DNA of 20,931 nt from F1-60-MAGs027 sp044344715 (GTDB taxonomy: Bacteria; Actinomycetota; Acidimicrobiia; Acidimicrobiales; Ilumatobacteraceae): contig JBIJCI010000027.1 of assembly GCA_044344715.1 (NCBI GenBank), forward strand, positions 1-20,931, in the 5' to 3' direction. Positions within the stretch are counted from its first letter, which is position 1. Each line of letters opens with the position of its first letter. Shown piece by piece: positions 6,169 to 14,100 of the stretch. Made by a program: the position numbers and the translations under genes. A model generated the notes under the pieces. The model was not told the origin of the DNA and did not search any database. It saw only the letters and a program-made list of their open reading frames with translations.

Positions 6169-7020
6169 CTATTCCTCCATCAGCGCATGCATCTCCCGTA
6201 CCCGTATCGGCTGGCCCGATCCGGTGCGCAGGTTGGGCAACTGTCCGGACGCGCCGGTATTGGTTCTCCAGGTGATCTCCCACACCACGTCGAGGCGGGC
6301 CCGATACACCCCGTTGGGTCGGTCGAACGACGGGTCGAGGTACTCGTAGTTGCAGTCGGACGCGGCCATCGACGCGGCCAGGGGCACCCATGCCCAGCCC
6401 GGCCCGTCGCATTCCACGATGTTGTTGGGGCGGTCCCCCGGTTGGAACCGCAGCGTCGATGGTGTGGCCGTCGTGGTAACCGAGAGCATGCCGCGCGGTG
6501 TGGGTACCGAGGCGGTGACCGACACGGGTCGCCAGAGCACCGGATTCACCCAGAACCATGTCGGGGTCTTCACCAGTCCGTCGAACGGCGCCGGGGAGTA
6601 TCCGTCATCGATGGTCGGCACCAGGTCGCGCATCACGCTGCGTGCGGTTTCGGCAACGCTCGCGTTCGTGACGTCGGGCAGCCAGACGAGTGTGGACTCG
6701 TCGTCGCGCACGCACTCGTAGAGCCGCCAGGTGGTGTCGTCCCGCTCGCGCACGAGGAGACCCGGACTGATGCCGAGTTTGTACGCGCCCGATGGCAGCA
6801 TCCACGTACAGCGCTGCAGTGACCGATCGTCGTCGAACGAGATGCCGGCGTAGATGTGTTCGCCGTCGACACCGGCATCCAGACCGCGTGCAATCTGGGG
6901 GCTGAGCGCCGTCACCGCCACCACGGTGAGGATGATGGTGGCGACAGCCGCGAGCGCCGTGCGCGTGGAACTATGTCGTCGCACGAAGCGGTGTCGTCTC
7001 GCCACGATGTACCGACTCAT
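6169..7020 (-). CDS. Membrane-anchored protein with actinobacterial PKD-like region
   Basis: A 283-aa protein with a basic N-terminus (MSRYIVARRHRFVRRH), one transmembrane helix at about 20-40 and an extracytoplasmic remainder. The C-terminal half has a pattern I recognise from a widespread uncharacterised actinobacterial family: TPTWFWVNPVLWRPVSVTAS, then TTTATPSTLRFQPGD, ECDGPG, SDCNYEYLDPS, a WEITWRT strand and a final VREMHALM. That family is often found near SAF/CpaB-like proteins in Tad-pilus or conjugation-type loci, but none is seen here. Start ATG 7020 overlaps the stop of the upstream lipoprotein gene (ATGA), so the two are translationally coupled; the longer open frame would overlap that gene by about 90 bases. 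Function is unknown. Confidence 0.8.
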   Translation of the reverse strand: MSRYIVARRHRFVRRHSSTRTALAAVATIILTVVAVTALSPQIARGLDAGVDGEHIYAGISFDDDRSLQRCTWMLPSGAYKLGISPGLLVRERDDTTWRLYECVRDDESTLVWLPDVTNASVAETARSVMRDLVPTIDDGYSPAPFDGLVKTPTWFWVNPVLWRPVSVTASVPTPRGMLSVTTTATPSTLRFQPGDRPNNIVECDGPGWAWVPLAASMAASDCNYEYLDPSFDRPNGVYRARLDVVWEITWRTNTGASGQLPNLRTGSGQPIRVREMHALMEE

Positions 7021-7715
7021 GGCGTGCAGAACCTGGCGACGGGTGAGCGACGATCGACGTACCTCGACCACAGTGTCCACGAACCGTCCACCCGTGCCAG
7101 CGTCCACTCCACGCGTCGCGTCCAGATGGTGGTATCGAAGATGATGTCACCAAGCGGTGTATCGGCCATGCTCACGTCGAAGAATACGCGAGTGTCGTAC
7201 TCGCACACCATGATGCGGGCCCGGTTGCCGTCGGCGAACGTGAGCGCCTCAATGTCCCATTCCAGGGTCCCCTCGCCGGGTCGGGTGCTGATCCGCTCGG
7301 CGGTGTAGTACGCCGCTGCCTCGGTCAGTCGGGCTCGTTCGGGTGAGTCGGGTGCCGTGATGGCGGCGGGGTCGCAGTCGGCAGGCTCGTGGAAGCAGGT
7401 TTGCCAGTTGGCAACGAGGGCGCTGAGTTCGGCCTCGATGGTGGCCTGCGGGTCCTTCGGCCCGGCATCGCCCGCATCACCAGCGTGATCACCGGCAACC
7501 ACCGTCTCGTCGGTGACGCCCGGTCTCCCGGCATCACCGATCGGCCAATCGGTGTTCACCAACGGTTCGCCTGGCGCGTCGGGGAACGGCGATGCACCGG
7601 CGTCCGAGTCGAAGCTGAGTCGCGACGATGCGGCACACCCCGACAGCAGGGTGACCACGGCGAGGGCGAACCCCAGCGCGGTGAGGGTGCGATGACGGGG
7701 CTGCCTTCGGGGCAT
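7017..7715 (-). CDS. Lipoprotein with possible NTF2-like domain
   Basis: A 232-aa protein with a lipoprotein signal: basic start MPRRQPRHRT, a hydrophobic core and the lipobox LLSGC with Cys27. A Pro/Gly/Asp-rich linker runs to about residue 90. The C-terminal 140 residues (LSALVANWQTCFHEPADCDP, AAYYTAERIS, FADGNRARIMVCEYD, WTLARVDGSWTLWSRYV) resemble an NTF2-like/SnoaL-like cone fold: a helix followed by strands ending in a W-rich segment. This domain call is tentative. ATG 7715 is fixed by AAGGAG eight bases upstream. Its stop overlaps the start of the membrane-anchored protein. Two cysteines in TCFHEPADC may pair. Confidence 0.78.
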   Translation of the reverse strand: MPRRQPRHRTLTALGFALAVVTLLSGCAASSRLSFDSDAGASPFPDAPGEPLVNTDWPIGDAGRPGVTDETVVAGDHAGDAGDAGPKDPQATIEAELSALVANWQTCFHEPADCDPAAITAPDSPERARLTEAAAYYTAERISTRPGEGTLEWDIEALTFADGNRARIMVCEYDTRVFFDVSMADTPLGDIIFDTTIWTRRVEWTLARVDGSWTLWSRYVDRRSPVARFCTP

Positions 7716-7744
7716 CTGTGGCTCCTTGTCGGGTGTGACGGTCG

Positions 7745-7780
7745 ATGGTTCGGCCCGTAATGGCACCGACGTGGAACCAT
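7745..7780. repeat. Spaced inverted repeat in the helD/lipoprotein divergent region
   Basis: ATGGTTC (7745-7751) and GAACCAT (7774-7780) are perfect inverted arms 22 bases apart. They lie 30-65 bases upstream of the lipoprotein start. They could be a two-site operator, or coincidence at this length. Confidence 0.35.
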
Positions 7781-7801
7781 TCAGGACTCTGCCAGGTGTG
7801 T

Positions 7802-7813
7802 GCACCCGGGTGC
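7802..7813. repeat. 12-bp palindrome upstream of helD
   Basis: GCACCCGGGTGC is a perfect 12-bp palindrome in the divergent intergenic region (7716-7897). It could be a dimeric regulator site. It is GC-rich, so chance is not excluded. Confidence 0.4.
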
Positions 7814-7834
7814 CCAACGGTGAAGCACGGTTAC

Positions 7835-7849
7835 CGAACGGTACGTTCG
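7835..7849. promoter_or_regulatory. 15-bp inverted repeat upstream of helD, possible operator
   Basis: CGAACG-GTA-CGTTCG is a perfect 6-3-6 inverted repeat, ending 48 bases before the helD start. A possible -10 (TAGCCT, 7877-7882) lies 27 bases downstream, so the repeat would sit near or just upstream of the -35 region. It does not match the rifamycin-associated element as I remember it. Confidence 0.4.
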
Positions 7850-7897
7850 CCCGGCAGTGGCGTTACACCCGCTCGGTAGCCTTCCTAAACCCCTGAA

Positions 7898-10003
7898 ATG
7901 CACGAACACCCCGATCTCCCCGCCGAACAGGCCCATATCGACCGGGCCTACGAGAGCCTGGTGAAGGCCCGCGAGCAGGCGCTGGCCATCCGCAACCTCA
8001 CCACCGGCCAGACCGGGGGCACCTTCCAGGAGCGCTACGAACGCAACTACTTCGACGAGAAGTTGGTGCAGATGCTGAACGACCTCGACATCGGCGATGC
8101 GGCGCTGGCGTTCGGCCGCATCGACCGCACCCCCGACGGCGATGGTGCAGTCGAGGCATTCCACATCGGGCGTCTCGCGGTGCCCGACACCGACAACAAC
8201 CAGCTGATCGTCGACTGGCGTGCCCCGATCGCCGAGCCCTTCTATCGCGCCACCGGTCGCGACACCATGCAGCTCGTTCGCCGCCGCCACTTCATGATGG
8301 ACGGTCGCTCGATCGAGGCGATCGAGGACGAACTCTTCGGCGAGAACCACCTCGGCATCGGCAAGGACGACGGGCTCGACCAGCCGCAGTTGCGCGGCCA
8401 GAGCACGCTGCTCTCCGCCCTGCGCAAGGGTCGTAGCGGTCAGCTGGGCGACATCGTCGCCACCATCCAGGCCGAGCAGGACGTCATCATCCGGGCACCG
8501 AACAAGGGCGTGCTGGTGGTGCAGGGCGGCCCGGGCACCGGCAAGACGGTGGTGGCACTGCACCGCGCCGCATACCTTCTCTATACGCACCGGTTTCCGT
8601 TGGCCGATCAGGGGGTGCTGGTCATCGGGCCCAACCGTGTGTTCCTTCGCTACATCGAACGGGTCTTGCCGTCGCTCGGCGAGTCGGGCGTGCGCGAGGC
8701 GGTGCTCTCCGACCTGGTCGGCAACGTGCGGTTCGGTGCGGTCGATTCGGCGCTCACGCGTCGCGTTAAGGGCGACCTGCGCATGGTCGAGGTGCTGAAG
8801 CGTGCCATCCGCCAGCGTCAACGCACCATCAACTCCGAATTCTCCCTACCGTTCGGCGGCAGCGTGCTGCGTCTCAGCCCCAAGATGGTCTCCCGCGTGG
8901 TCAACGAAGCCCGCCGGCGCACCAAGCGCCACAACGAACTGTGCCGCGCGGTCGAGGGTGAGCTCGTCGCAATGCTCATGCCGTCGATGCGCGACCAGGA
9001 TCACACGCTGGCCACCGCCCGAACACGGCTGCGCGAGTTCCCCGAGTTCCGCGCGCTCATGTTCGCCGTGTGGCCCTCGCTCTCGGCCCACGAGCTCCTG
9101 CACGACCTGTTCGGATCCAAGGCGTTGCTGCGTTCCGCCGGCCGCGACATCCTCACCGACGACGAGATTGCCGCGCTCTACCGCCCGCGCGCCGAGTCGC
9201 TCGCTGCGGCACGGTTCAGCGACGCCGACGCTGCGTTGCTCGACGAGGCCCGCAGCCTCCTCGGCCCCAAGCCGCGCAAGGGCGGTGCGGTGGAGGCGTC
9301 CGACGACATCGAGACCTACGGCCACATCGTGGTCGACGAAGTGCAGGACCTCACCCCGATGCAGTTGCAGATGGTCGCCCGTCGTTCGCTCAACGGTGCG
9401 ATGACGGTGGTCGGTGACATCGCGCAGGCCACCGGGCCCTTCGCCCCGTCGGATTGGCGCGACGTGCTTGCACTCCTGCCCAAGAACCGCGACGCCAAGG
9501 TGGCCGAGTTGTCGGTGGGCTACCGCATTCCGCGCCAGATCATGGAGTTCGCCGGTCGACTGCTCGCCACCGCGGCGCCCGGACAAACGCCGCCCACCGC
9601 CGTACGCGAGGGCGACCACGAGCCGCGCATCGTCAACGCCACCGCCGCGTCGCTCGCCGCCACCGTTGCAGCCGAGGCTCGCACGCTCGTTACCGAGCTT
9701 GCCGGTGGTCGTGTGGCGGTGGTGTGCCCCGACGACACGGTCGATCAGATGGCCGTCGCGCTCGACGCTGCCGGTCTCGCCTACGGTCGCGCGGGTGAGA
9801 GTGCGCTCGAGGCGATGCTCACCATCGTCCCGGTCGGCGTGGTGAAGGGACTGGAGATGGACGGCGTGATCGTCGTCGAGCCGACCGCGATGTACGATTC
9901 GCCCGACGTGGGGCCGCGCGGTGTGTACGTGGCGCTCACGCGACCCACGCAACGGTTGGTGGTGGTGCACTCGCGCGAGTTGCCACGCGAACTTCGTAAC
10001 TGA
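7898..10003 (+). CDS. helD: HelD/HelR-type RNA-polymerase-recycling ATPase
   Basis: A 701-aa superfamily 1 (UvrD/Rep-like) ATPase of the HelD family. HelD proteins pull stalled RNA polymerase off nucleic acid; some actinobacterial members (HelR) also displace rifampicin from the polymerase. Residues 1 to about 70 are helical, as expected of the N-terminal arm that enters the secondary channel. Then come the conserved YIGR-like segment (FHIGRLAVPD, 88-97) and VDWRAPIAEPFY (105-116). Walker A is GGPGTGKT at 210-217, Walker B VVDEVQD at 478-484, VVGDIAQATG at 504-513, and the C-terminal GLEMDGVIVVEP and YVALTRPTQRL at 651-662 and 677-687. The 290-470 insert is where the primary-channel loop of HelD lies. 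No ribosome binding site precedes ATG 7898; three inverted repeats lie upstream. UvrD or PcrA is excluded by the HelD N-terminus. Confidence 0.9.
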   Translation: MHEHPDLPAEQAHIDRAYESLVKAREQALAIRNLTTGQTGGTFQERYERNYFDEKLVQMLNDLDIGDAALAFGRIDRTPDGDGAVEAFHIGRLAVPDTDNNQLIVDWRAPIAEPFYRATGRDTMQLVRRRHFMMDGRSIEAIEDELFGENHLGIGKDDGLDQPQLRGQSTLLSALRKGRSGQLGDIVATIQAEQDVIIRAPNKGVLVVQGGPGTGKTVVALHRAAYLLYTHRFPLADQGVLVIGPNRVFLRYIERVLPSLGESGVREAVLSDLVGNVRFGAVDSALTRRVKGDLRMVEVLKRAIRQRQRTINSEFSLPFGGSVLRLSPKMVSRVVNEARRRTKRHNELCRAVEGELVAMLMPSMRDQDHTLATARTRLREFPEFRALMFAVWPSLSAHELLHDLFGSKALLRSAGRDILTDDEIAALYRPRAESLAAARFSDADAALLDEARSLLGPKPRKGGAVEASDDIETYGHIVVDEVQDLTPMQLQMVARRSLNGAMTVVGDIAQATGPFAPSDWRDVLALLPKNRDAKVAELSVGYRIPRQIMEFAGRLLATAAPGQTPPTAVREGDHEPRIVNATAASLAATVAAEARTLVTELAGGRVAVVCPDDTVDQMAVALDAAGLAYGRAGESALEAMLTIVPVGVVKGLEMDGVIVVEPTAMYDSPDVGPRGVYVALTRPTQRLVVVHSRELPRELRN

Positions 10004-10013
10004 AACCCCGTAG

Positions 10014-10454
10014 CTAGCCCCGCACCTCGAGCGACGCGATCGCCAGACGCAGGAAGTTCAGCGCCTTGCTCGCATCGGCCGGTCGGTTGCGTTCCACCGA
10101 ACTTCGTGCGAGGTCGATCACCCGCCGCAGGTCGTAGGTGATCTGGTCGGCCAGCTCGCCGAAGGTGGCGAAGATCAACGGCTCGGCATTGGCCCACGCC
10201 TCGTTGATGCGGGCCAGGTGTGCGCGCGCCGCCGGCTTGTCGCCGTCGAACGTGGCCCGGCTCAGCGCCTCGGTTTCGTCGCGCAACACGCCGATCAGCG
10301 TGTCGAGGTCCTCACCGGCCAGCGACTCGGGCGGCAGCGTCGACTCGGTGGGTGCGAGCGTGGTGTCAACGGAGTCGATGATCTCGGTGGCGCAACCGCC
10401 CACAACGGCCGTGCCCGCGATGAGCATTGCGAGGAAACGGGTGCCGAGTCGCAT
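10014..10454 (-). CDS. Small helical lipoprotein downstream of the DtxR gene
   Basis: A 146-aa protein with the signal MRLGTRFLAMLIAGTAVVGGC; Cys21 is the predicted lipidated residue. After a Thr/Ser/Pro linker to about residue 45, the rest looks like three or four amphipathic helices (LDTLIGVLRDETEALSRA, ARAHLARINEAWANAE, ITYDLRRVIDLARSSV, ASKALNFLRLAIASLE). That is a four-helix-bundle-like periplasmic domain with no family assigned. ATG 10454 is preceded in frame by GTG 10457, and both directly follow the DtxR stop (10461-10463), so translation is probably coupled. The pairing suggests a metal-related role, but no clear metal-binding motif is seen. It converges on helD, with 10 bases between the two stops. 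Confidence 0.72.
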   Translation of the reverse strand: MRLGTRFLAMLIAGTAVVGGCATEIIDSVDTTLAPTESTLPPESLAGEDLDTLIGVLRDETEALSRATFDGDKPAARAHLARINEAWANAEPLIFATFGELADQITYDLRRVIDLARSSVERNRPADASKALNFLRLAIASLEVRG

Positions 10455-10460
10455 CACCGA

Positions 10461-11129
10461 CTACAGCGTGACGAGCAGGCGGGTTCCGACGAACGGGGTG
10501 AGCGTTACCGCGCGGTCGGTGGAGTCGTGAACGATCATGCTCACCGAGTTGCTGTCGCGGCCGGTGAGCGTGCACTGCCGGCCCGGCACGATGCGGTGCG
10601 TCTCGAGTTCGGCGAGAGCGCCGTCGGCCTCCTCCACCTCCTCGGGGATCCGCACGAGCGTGAACCGCGTACCCACGCTCACCTTCTCGAGAGGTGTCGT
10701 GGTCACCCGCATCGGTGCAGCGCCGGGGATCGGGTTGCCGTGCGGGCAGGTGGACGGGTTGCCCAGCAGCCGGGTGAGACCGGCTTCAACCTCGGGGCTG
10801 ATCACGTGCTCCCACCGGCAGGCCTCGTGGTGGGCCTGGGTCCAGGTGAGTCCGAGCACGTCGATGAGGAAGCGCTCGGCCAAGCGGTGATGCCGCACGA
10901 CTCGGGTGGCCAGCTCCTCACCGGCCGGGGCGAGGGCGAGGCTCGAGGCGTGCACCTTCACGAGCCCGGCGGCCTCCATGCGCTTCACCATCTCCGACAC
11001 CGAGGCCCGCGACACGTTCAGCCGCTCGGCGATGCGGGCCTGGATGATCTCGGCGTTGTCCTCGCGCATCTCGAAGATGCACTCGCAGTATTCCTCGAAT
11101 GCCGGATGGTGCTCGCCGGCCGTCTGCAT
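10461..11129 (-). CDS. DtxR-family metal-dependent repressor (IdeR/MntR type)
   Basis: A 222-aa regulator with an N-terminal winged helix (helix-turn-helix around IIQARIAERLNVSRASVSEMVKR, 28-50), a dimerisation and metal domain (VVRHHRLAERFLIDVLGL to GNPIPG, 78-136) and a C-terminal SH3/FeoA-like domain (about 140-222). Such proteins bind Fe(II) or Mn(II) and repress uptake genes. IdeR-type Cys104, Glu107 and His108 are present in HHEACRWEHV, with His81 and Glu85. At the position of IdeR Met10 there is an acidic Glu13, and Glu16 matches MntR Glu11. The ligand set is therefore mixed and the metal uncertain. ATG 11129 is chosen over ATG 11147 because TACGCT lies seven bases upstream (leaderless) and the family N-terminus fits. 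A lipoprotein gene follows. Confidence 0.9.
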   Translation of the reverse strand: MQTAGEHHPAFEEYCECIFEMREDNAEIIQARIAERLNVSRASVSEMVKRMEAAGLVKVHASSLALAPAGEELATRVVRHHRLAERFLIDVLGLTWTQAHHEACRWEHVISPEVEAGLTRLLGNPSTCPHGNPIPGAAPMRVTTTPLEKVSVGTRFTLVRIPEEVEEADGALAELETHRIVPGRQCTLTGRDSNSVSMIVHDSTDRAVTLTPFVGTRLLVTL

Positions 11130-11136
11130 GGCGCTC

Positions 11137-11169
11137 AGCGTACCCATCGGCCCACCCGGTGGGTACTCT
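11137..11169. promoter_or_regulatory. Symmetric divergent leaderless promoter, dtxR-type gene/lhr
   Basis: The 10-bp arms AGCGTACCCA (11137-11146) and TGGGTACTCT (11160-11169) are inverted with one mismatch. Each outer end forms a TANNNT box: TACGCT on the minus strand, seven bases before ATG 11129, and TACTCT on the plus strand, six bases before GTG 11176. A second inverted repeat, CCCACC-C-GGTGGG (11151-11163), lies between. Neither gene has a ribosome binding site. The spacing places each -35 region over the other gene's -10, so the promoters should interfere. It may also be the regulator's own operator. Confidence 0.5.
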
Positions 11170-11175
11170 TCGGCG

Positions 11176-14100
11176 GTGGCCAACGACGCGGTGATCGAGC
11201 GGTTTTCGCCCGCGGTTCGGGCATGGTTCACGGCGTCGTTCCCCGCGGCGACCAGCGCACAATCCCAGGGGTTCGCCCGCATCCTCGACGGCGACCACAC
11301 CCTCATCTCTGCTCCCACCGGGAGCGGAAAGACCCTCGCTGCCTTCCTTGCCGCCATCGACCGTCTGGTGTCGCTCGACGCCAACGAGGCTTCCACCACG
11401 CGGGTGCTCTACGTGTCGCCGCTGCGTGCGCTCGCCTTCGACGTGGAGAAGAACCTCCGCGCACCGATCGTCGGCATCCGGCACGCCGCCGAGCGGCTCG
11501 GCACCGCGTTCCGCGAACCCACGGTGGCCATGCGCACCGGCGACACGAGCGCCCGCGACCGCCAGCGCATGGTGCGCAACCCGCCCGACATCCTCATCAC
11601 CACGCCCGAGAGCCTCTACCTCATGCTCACGTCGGCGGCGCGCAGCATGCTGGCCAACGTCGACACGGTGATCATCGACGAGATCCACGCGGTGGCCGCC
11701 ACCAAACGCGGCGCACACCTTGCGCTGTCGCTGGAGCGGTTGGAGGAACTCGCGCACCGCCCGCCGCAGCGCATCGGGCTCTCCGCCACCCAGCGTCCGC
11801 TGGAGGAGGTGGCCCGCTTCCTCGGCGGCTTCCGTGACGGTGCACCACGACCGGTTTCCGTCGTCGACGCTGGCGCACGCAAGACCCTCGAGGTCGAGGT
11901 GGTGGTGCCGGTGGAGGACATGGGTGGGATCGGCAAGGTCACCCACGAGTTGCGCAGCGGCCCGGCCACCGCCGCGGCGGTGGAGCGTCGTACCAGCATC
12001 TGGCCGAGCATCACGCCGCGCATCCTCGAGCTGGTGCAGCAGCACCGCAGCACCATCATCTTCTGCAACGCGCGCCGCGGCGCCGAGCGGCTCGCCGCAC
12101 AACTCAACGAACTGGCCGTCGACCTCGGTCTCGTGGCGGAGGGCGGCGGCGATTTCGTGAAGGCGCACCACGGTTCGCTGGCCCGCGAGCAACGCATCGT
12201 GATCGAGGACCAACTGAAGCGCGGACAACTGCGCGCCATCGTGGCCACCAGCAGCCTCGAGCTCGGCATCGACATGGGGGCGGTCGACCTCGTCATCCAG
12301 GTGGAGTCGCCGGGTGCGGTGAGTCGCGGCCTGCAGCGCATCGGCCGCGCGGGTCACGCCGTCGGTGCGCCGAGCCGCGGAAAGGTGTTCCCCAAGCACC
12401 GCCACGACCTGCTCGAGGTGGCGGTGGTGGCCGAACGCATGCTGGCCGCCGACATCGAACCCACGCGCTACCTGCGCAACCCACTCGACGTGCTGGCGCA
12501 ACACATCGTGGCGCACGTGGCCATGCACCCCGACGTCACCGTCGCCGCGCTCACCGCCATGGTGCGCCGCTGCGCCAACTTCGCCGAGTTGTCCGACGAG
12601 GTGCGCAACAACGTGCTCGACCTCCTCGCCGGTCGGTATCCGAGCGAGGAGTTCCGCGACCTGAAGCCGCGCATCGTGTGGGACCGCATCGCCGACACCC
12701 TGCGTGCCCGCGACGGCGCGCAACGACTGGCCGTCACCAACGGCGGCACCATCCCCGACCGCGGGCTGTTCGGCGTGTTCCTGCCCGACGGCACGCGGGT
12801 GGGCGAACTCGACGAGGAGATGGTGTACGAAACTCGGCCCGGTGAAACCTTCATCCTCGGTGCCTCCACGTGGCGCATAGAAGACGTGTCGTTCGACCGG
12901 GTGATCGTCAACCCTGCACCGGGCGAGCCGGGCAAGATGCCGTACTGGCACGGCGACCGGCTCGGTCGGCCGCTCGAACTGGGCCGTGCGGTGGGCCGGT
13001 TCCTGCGCACCATCCGCGACGAACAAGTGGAGTCACAAGAGAGGGCGGAGGCCACGCTCGAGTCGCGCCACTGCCTCGACCGTCTGGCTGCGCGCAACCT
13101 TCTGGCCTACGTCTCCGAGCAGGTCGAGGCCACCGGCACGCTGCCCGACGACCGCACCATCGTGATCGAACGCTTCCGTGACGAGATCGGCGACTGGCGC
13201 ATCTGCATCCACTCGCCCTTCGGCACGCCGGTGCACGCGCCGTGGGCCATCGCCCTCGAGCACCGGCTGCTCGAACGGCTCGGCATCCCGGTGGAAACCA
13301 TGTACGGCGACGACGGCATCGTGTTGCGCCTGCCCGAGGCGGTCGACCGCGTGCCGGTCGACGACCTGCTCATCGACCCCGACGAGATCACCGAGCTGCT
13401 CGTGGCCGCGGTGCCGCAAACCTCGCTGTTTGCCGCCCGCTTCCGCGAGTGCTCGGCCCGTGCCTTGTTGTTGCCCCGGCGCCGCCCCGACCAACGAACG
13501 CCGCTGTGGCAGCAGCGTCAGCGTGCCGCCGACCTGCTGGCGGTGGCGGCCAAGTACCCCACGTTCCCGATGCTCCTGGAAACCAGTCGCGAGTGCCTGC
13601 AGGACGTGTTCGACGTGCCGGCGTTGCGCGACGTGTTGTCGGGCCTTCGCTCGCGGGCCATCCGCCTGGTGAGCGTCGACACGCCCAAGGCCTCGCCGTT
13701 CGCCCAGAGCCTGCTCTTCAACTGGATTGCCGCGTACATGTACGAGGGCGACGCACCGCTCGCCGAGCGCCGGGCCGCCGCGCTGGCGCTCGACCGCGAC
13801 CTGCTCGACGACCTGCTCGGCTCGGAGGAGTTGCGCGAGCTGCTCGACGGCGACGTGCTCGTCGACGTGGAACTCGAGCTGCAGCACCTCGCCGAGTCGC
13901 GCCGGGCCCGCAACGCCGACGAGGTGCACGACGTGTTGCGCCGCGTGGGCGACCTCACGCTGGAGGAGTTGTCGTTGCGCGTCGATGGCGATGCGTCGGC
14001 CATGGTGGACGCACTCGTCGCGCAACGTCGCGCGATCGACGTGGCGGTGGCGGGCGAGCGACGTTTCATCGCCGCCGAGGATGCCGCGCGGTACCGCGAC

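Noticed and set aside
7835..7849. Inverted repeat as the rifamycin-associated element
   Set aside because: The sequence CGAACG-GTA-CGTTCG does not resemble the known element; kept only as a possible operator.
7781..8821. 346-aa open frame antisense to the helD start
   Set aside because: Motif-free and overlaps conserved HelD N-terminal and Walker A coding sequence.
10906..11175. 90-codon upstream extension of the lhr frame
   Set aside because: It would overlap most of the N-terminal DNA-binding domain of the DtxR-family gene on the other strand, and Lhr homology starts just after 11176.
11130..11399. Upstream extension of the DtxR-family gene to 11399 or to ATG 11147
   Set aside because: The extra residues do not fit the family and the longer form would overlap lhr; TACGCT placed seven bases before ATG 11129 favours that start.
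10918..13026. 702-aa and 761-aa (13033-15318) open frames antisense to lhr, and frames such as 13242-14477 and 13727-15202 on the plus strand
   Set aside because: All are compositionally biased, motif-free shadows of the 1513-aa Lhr frame.
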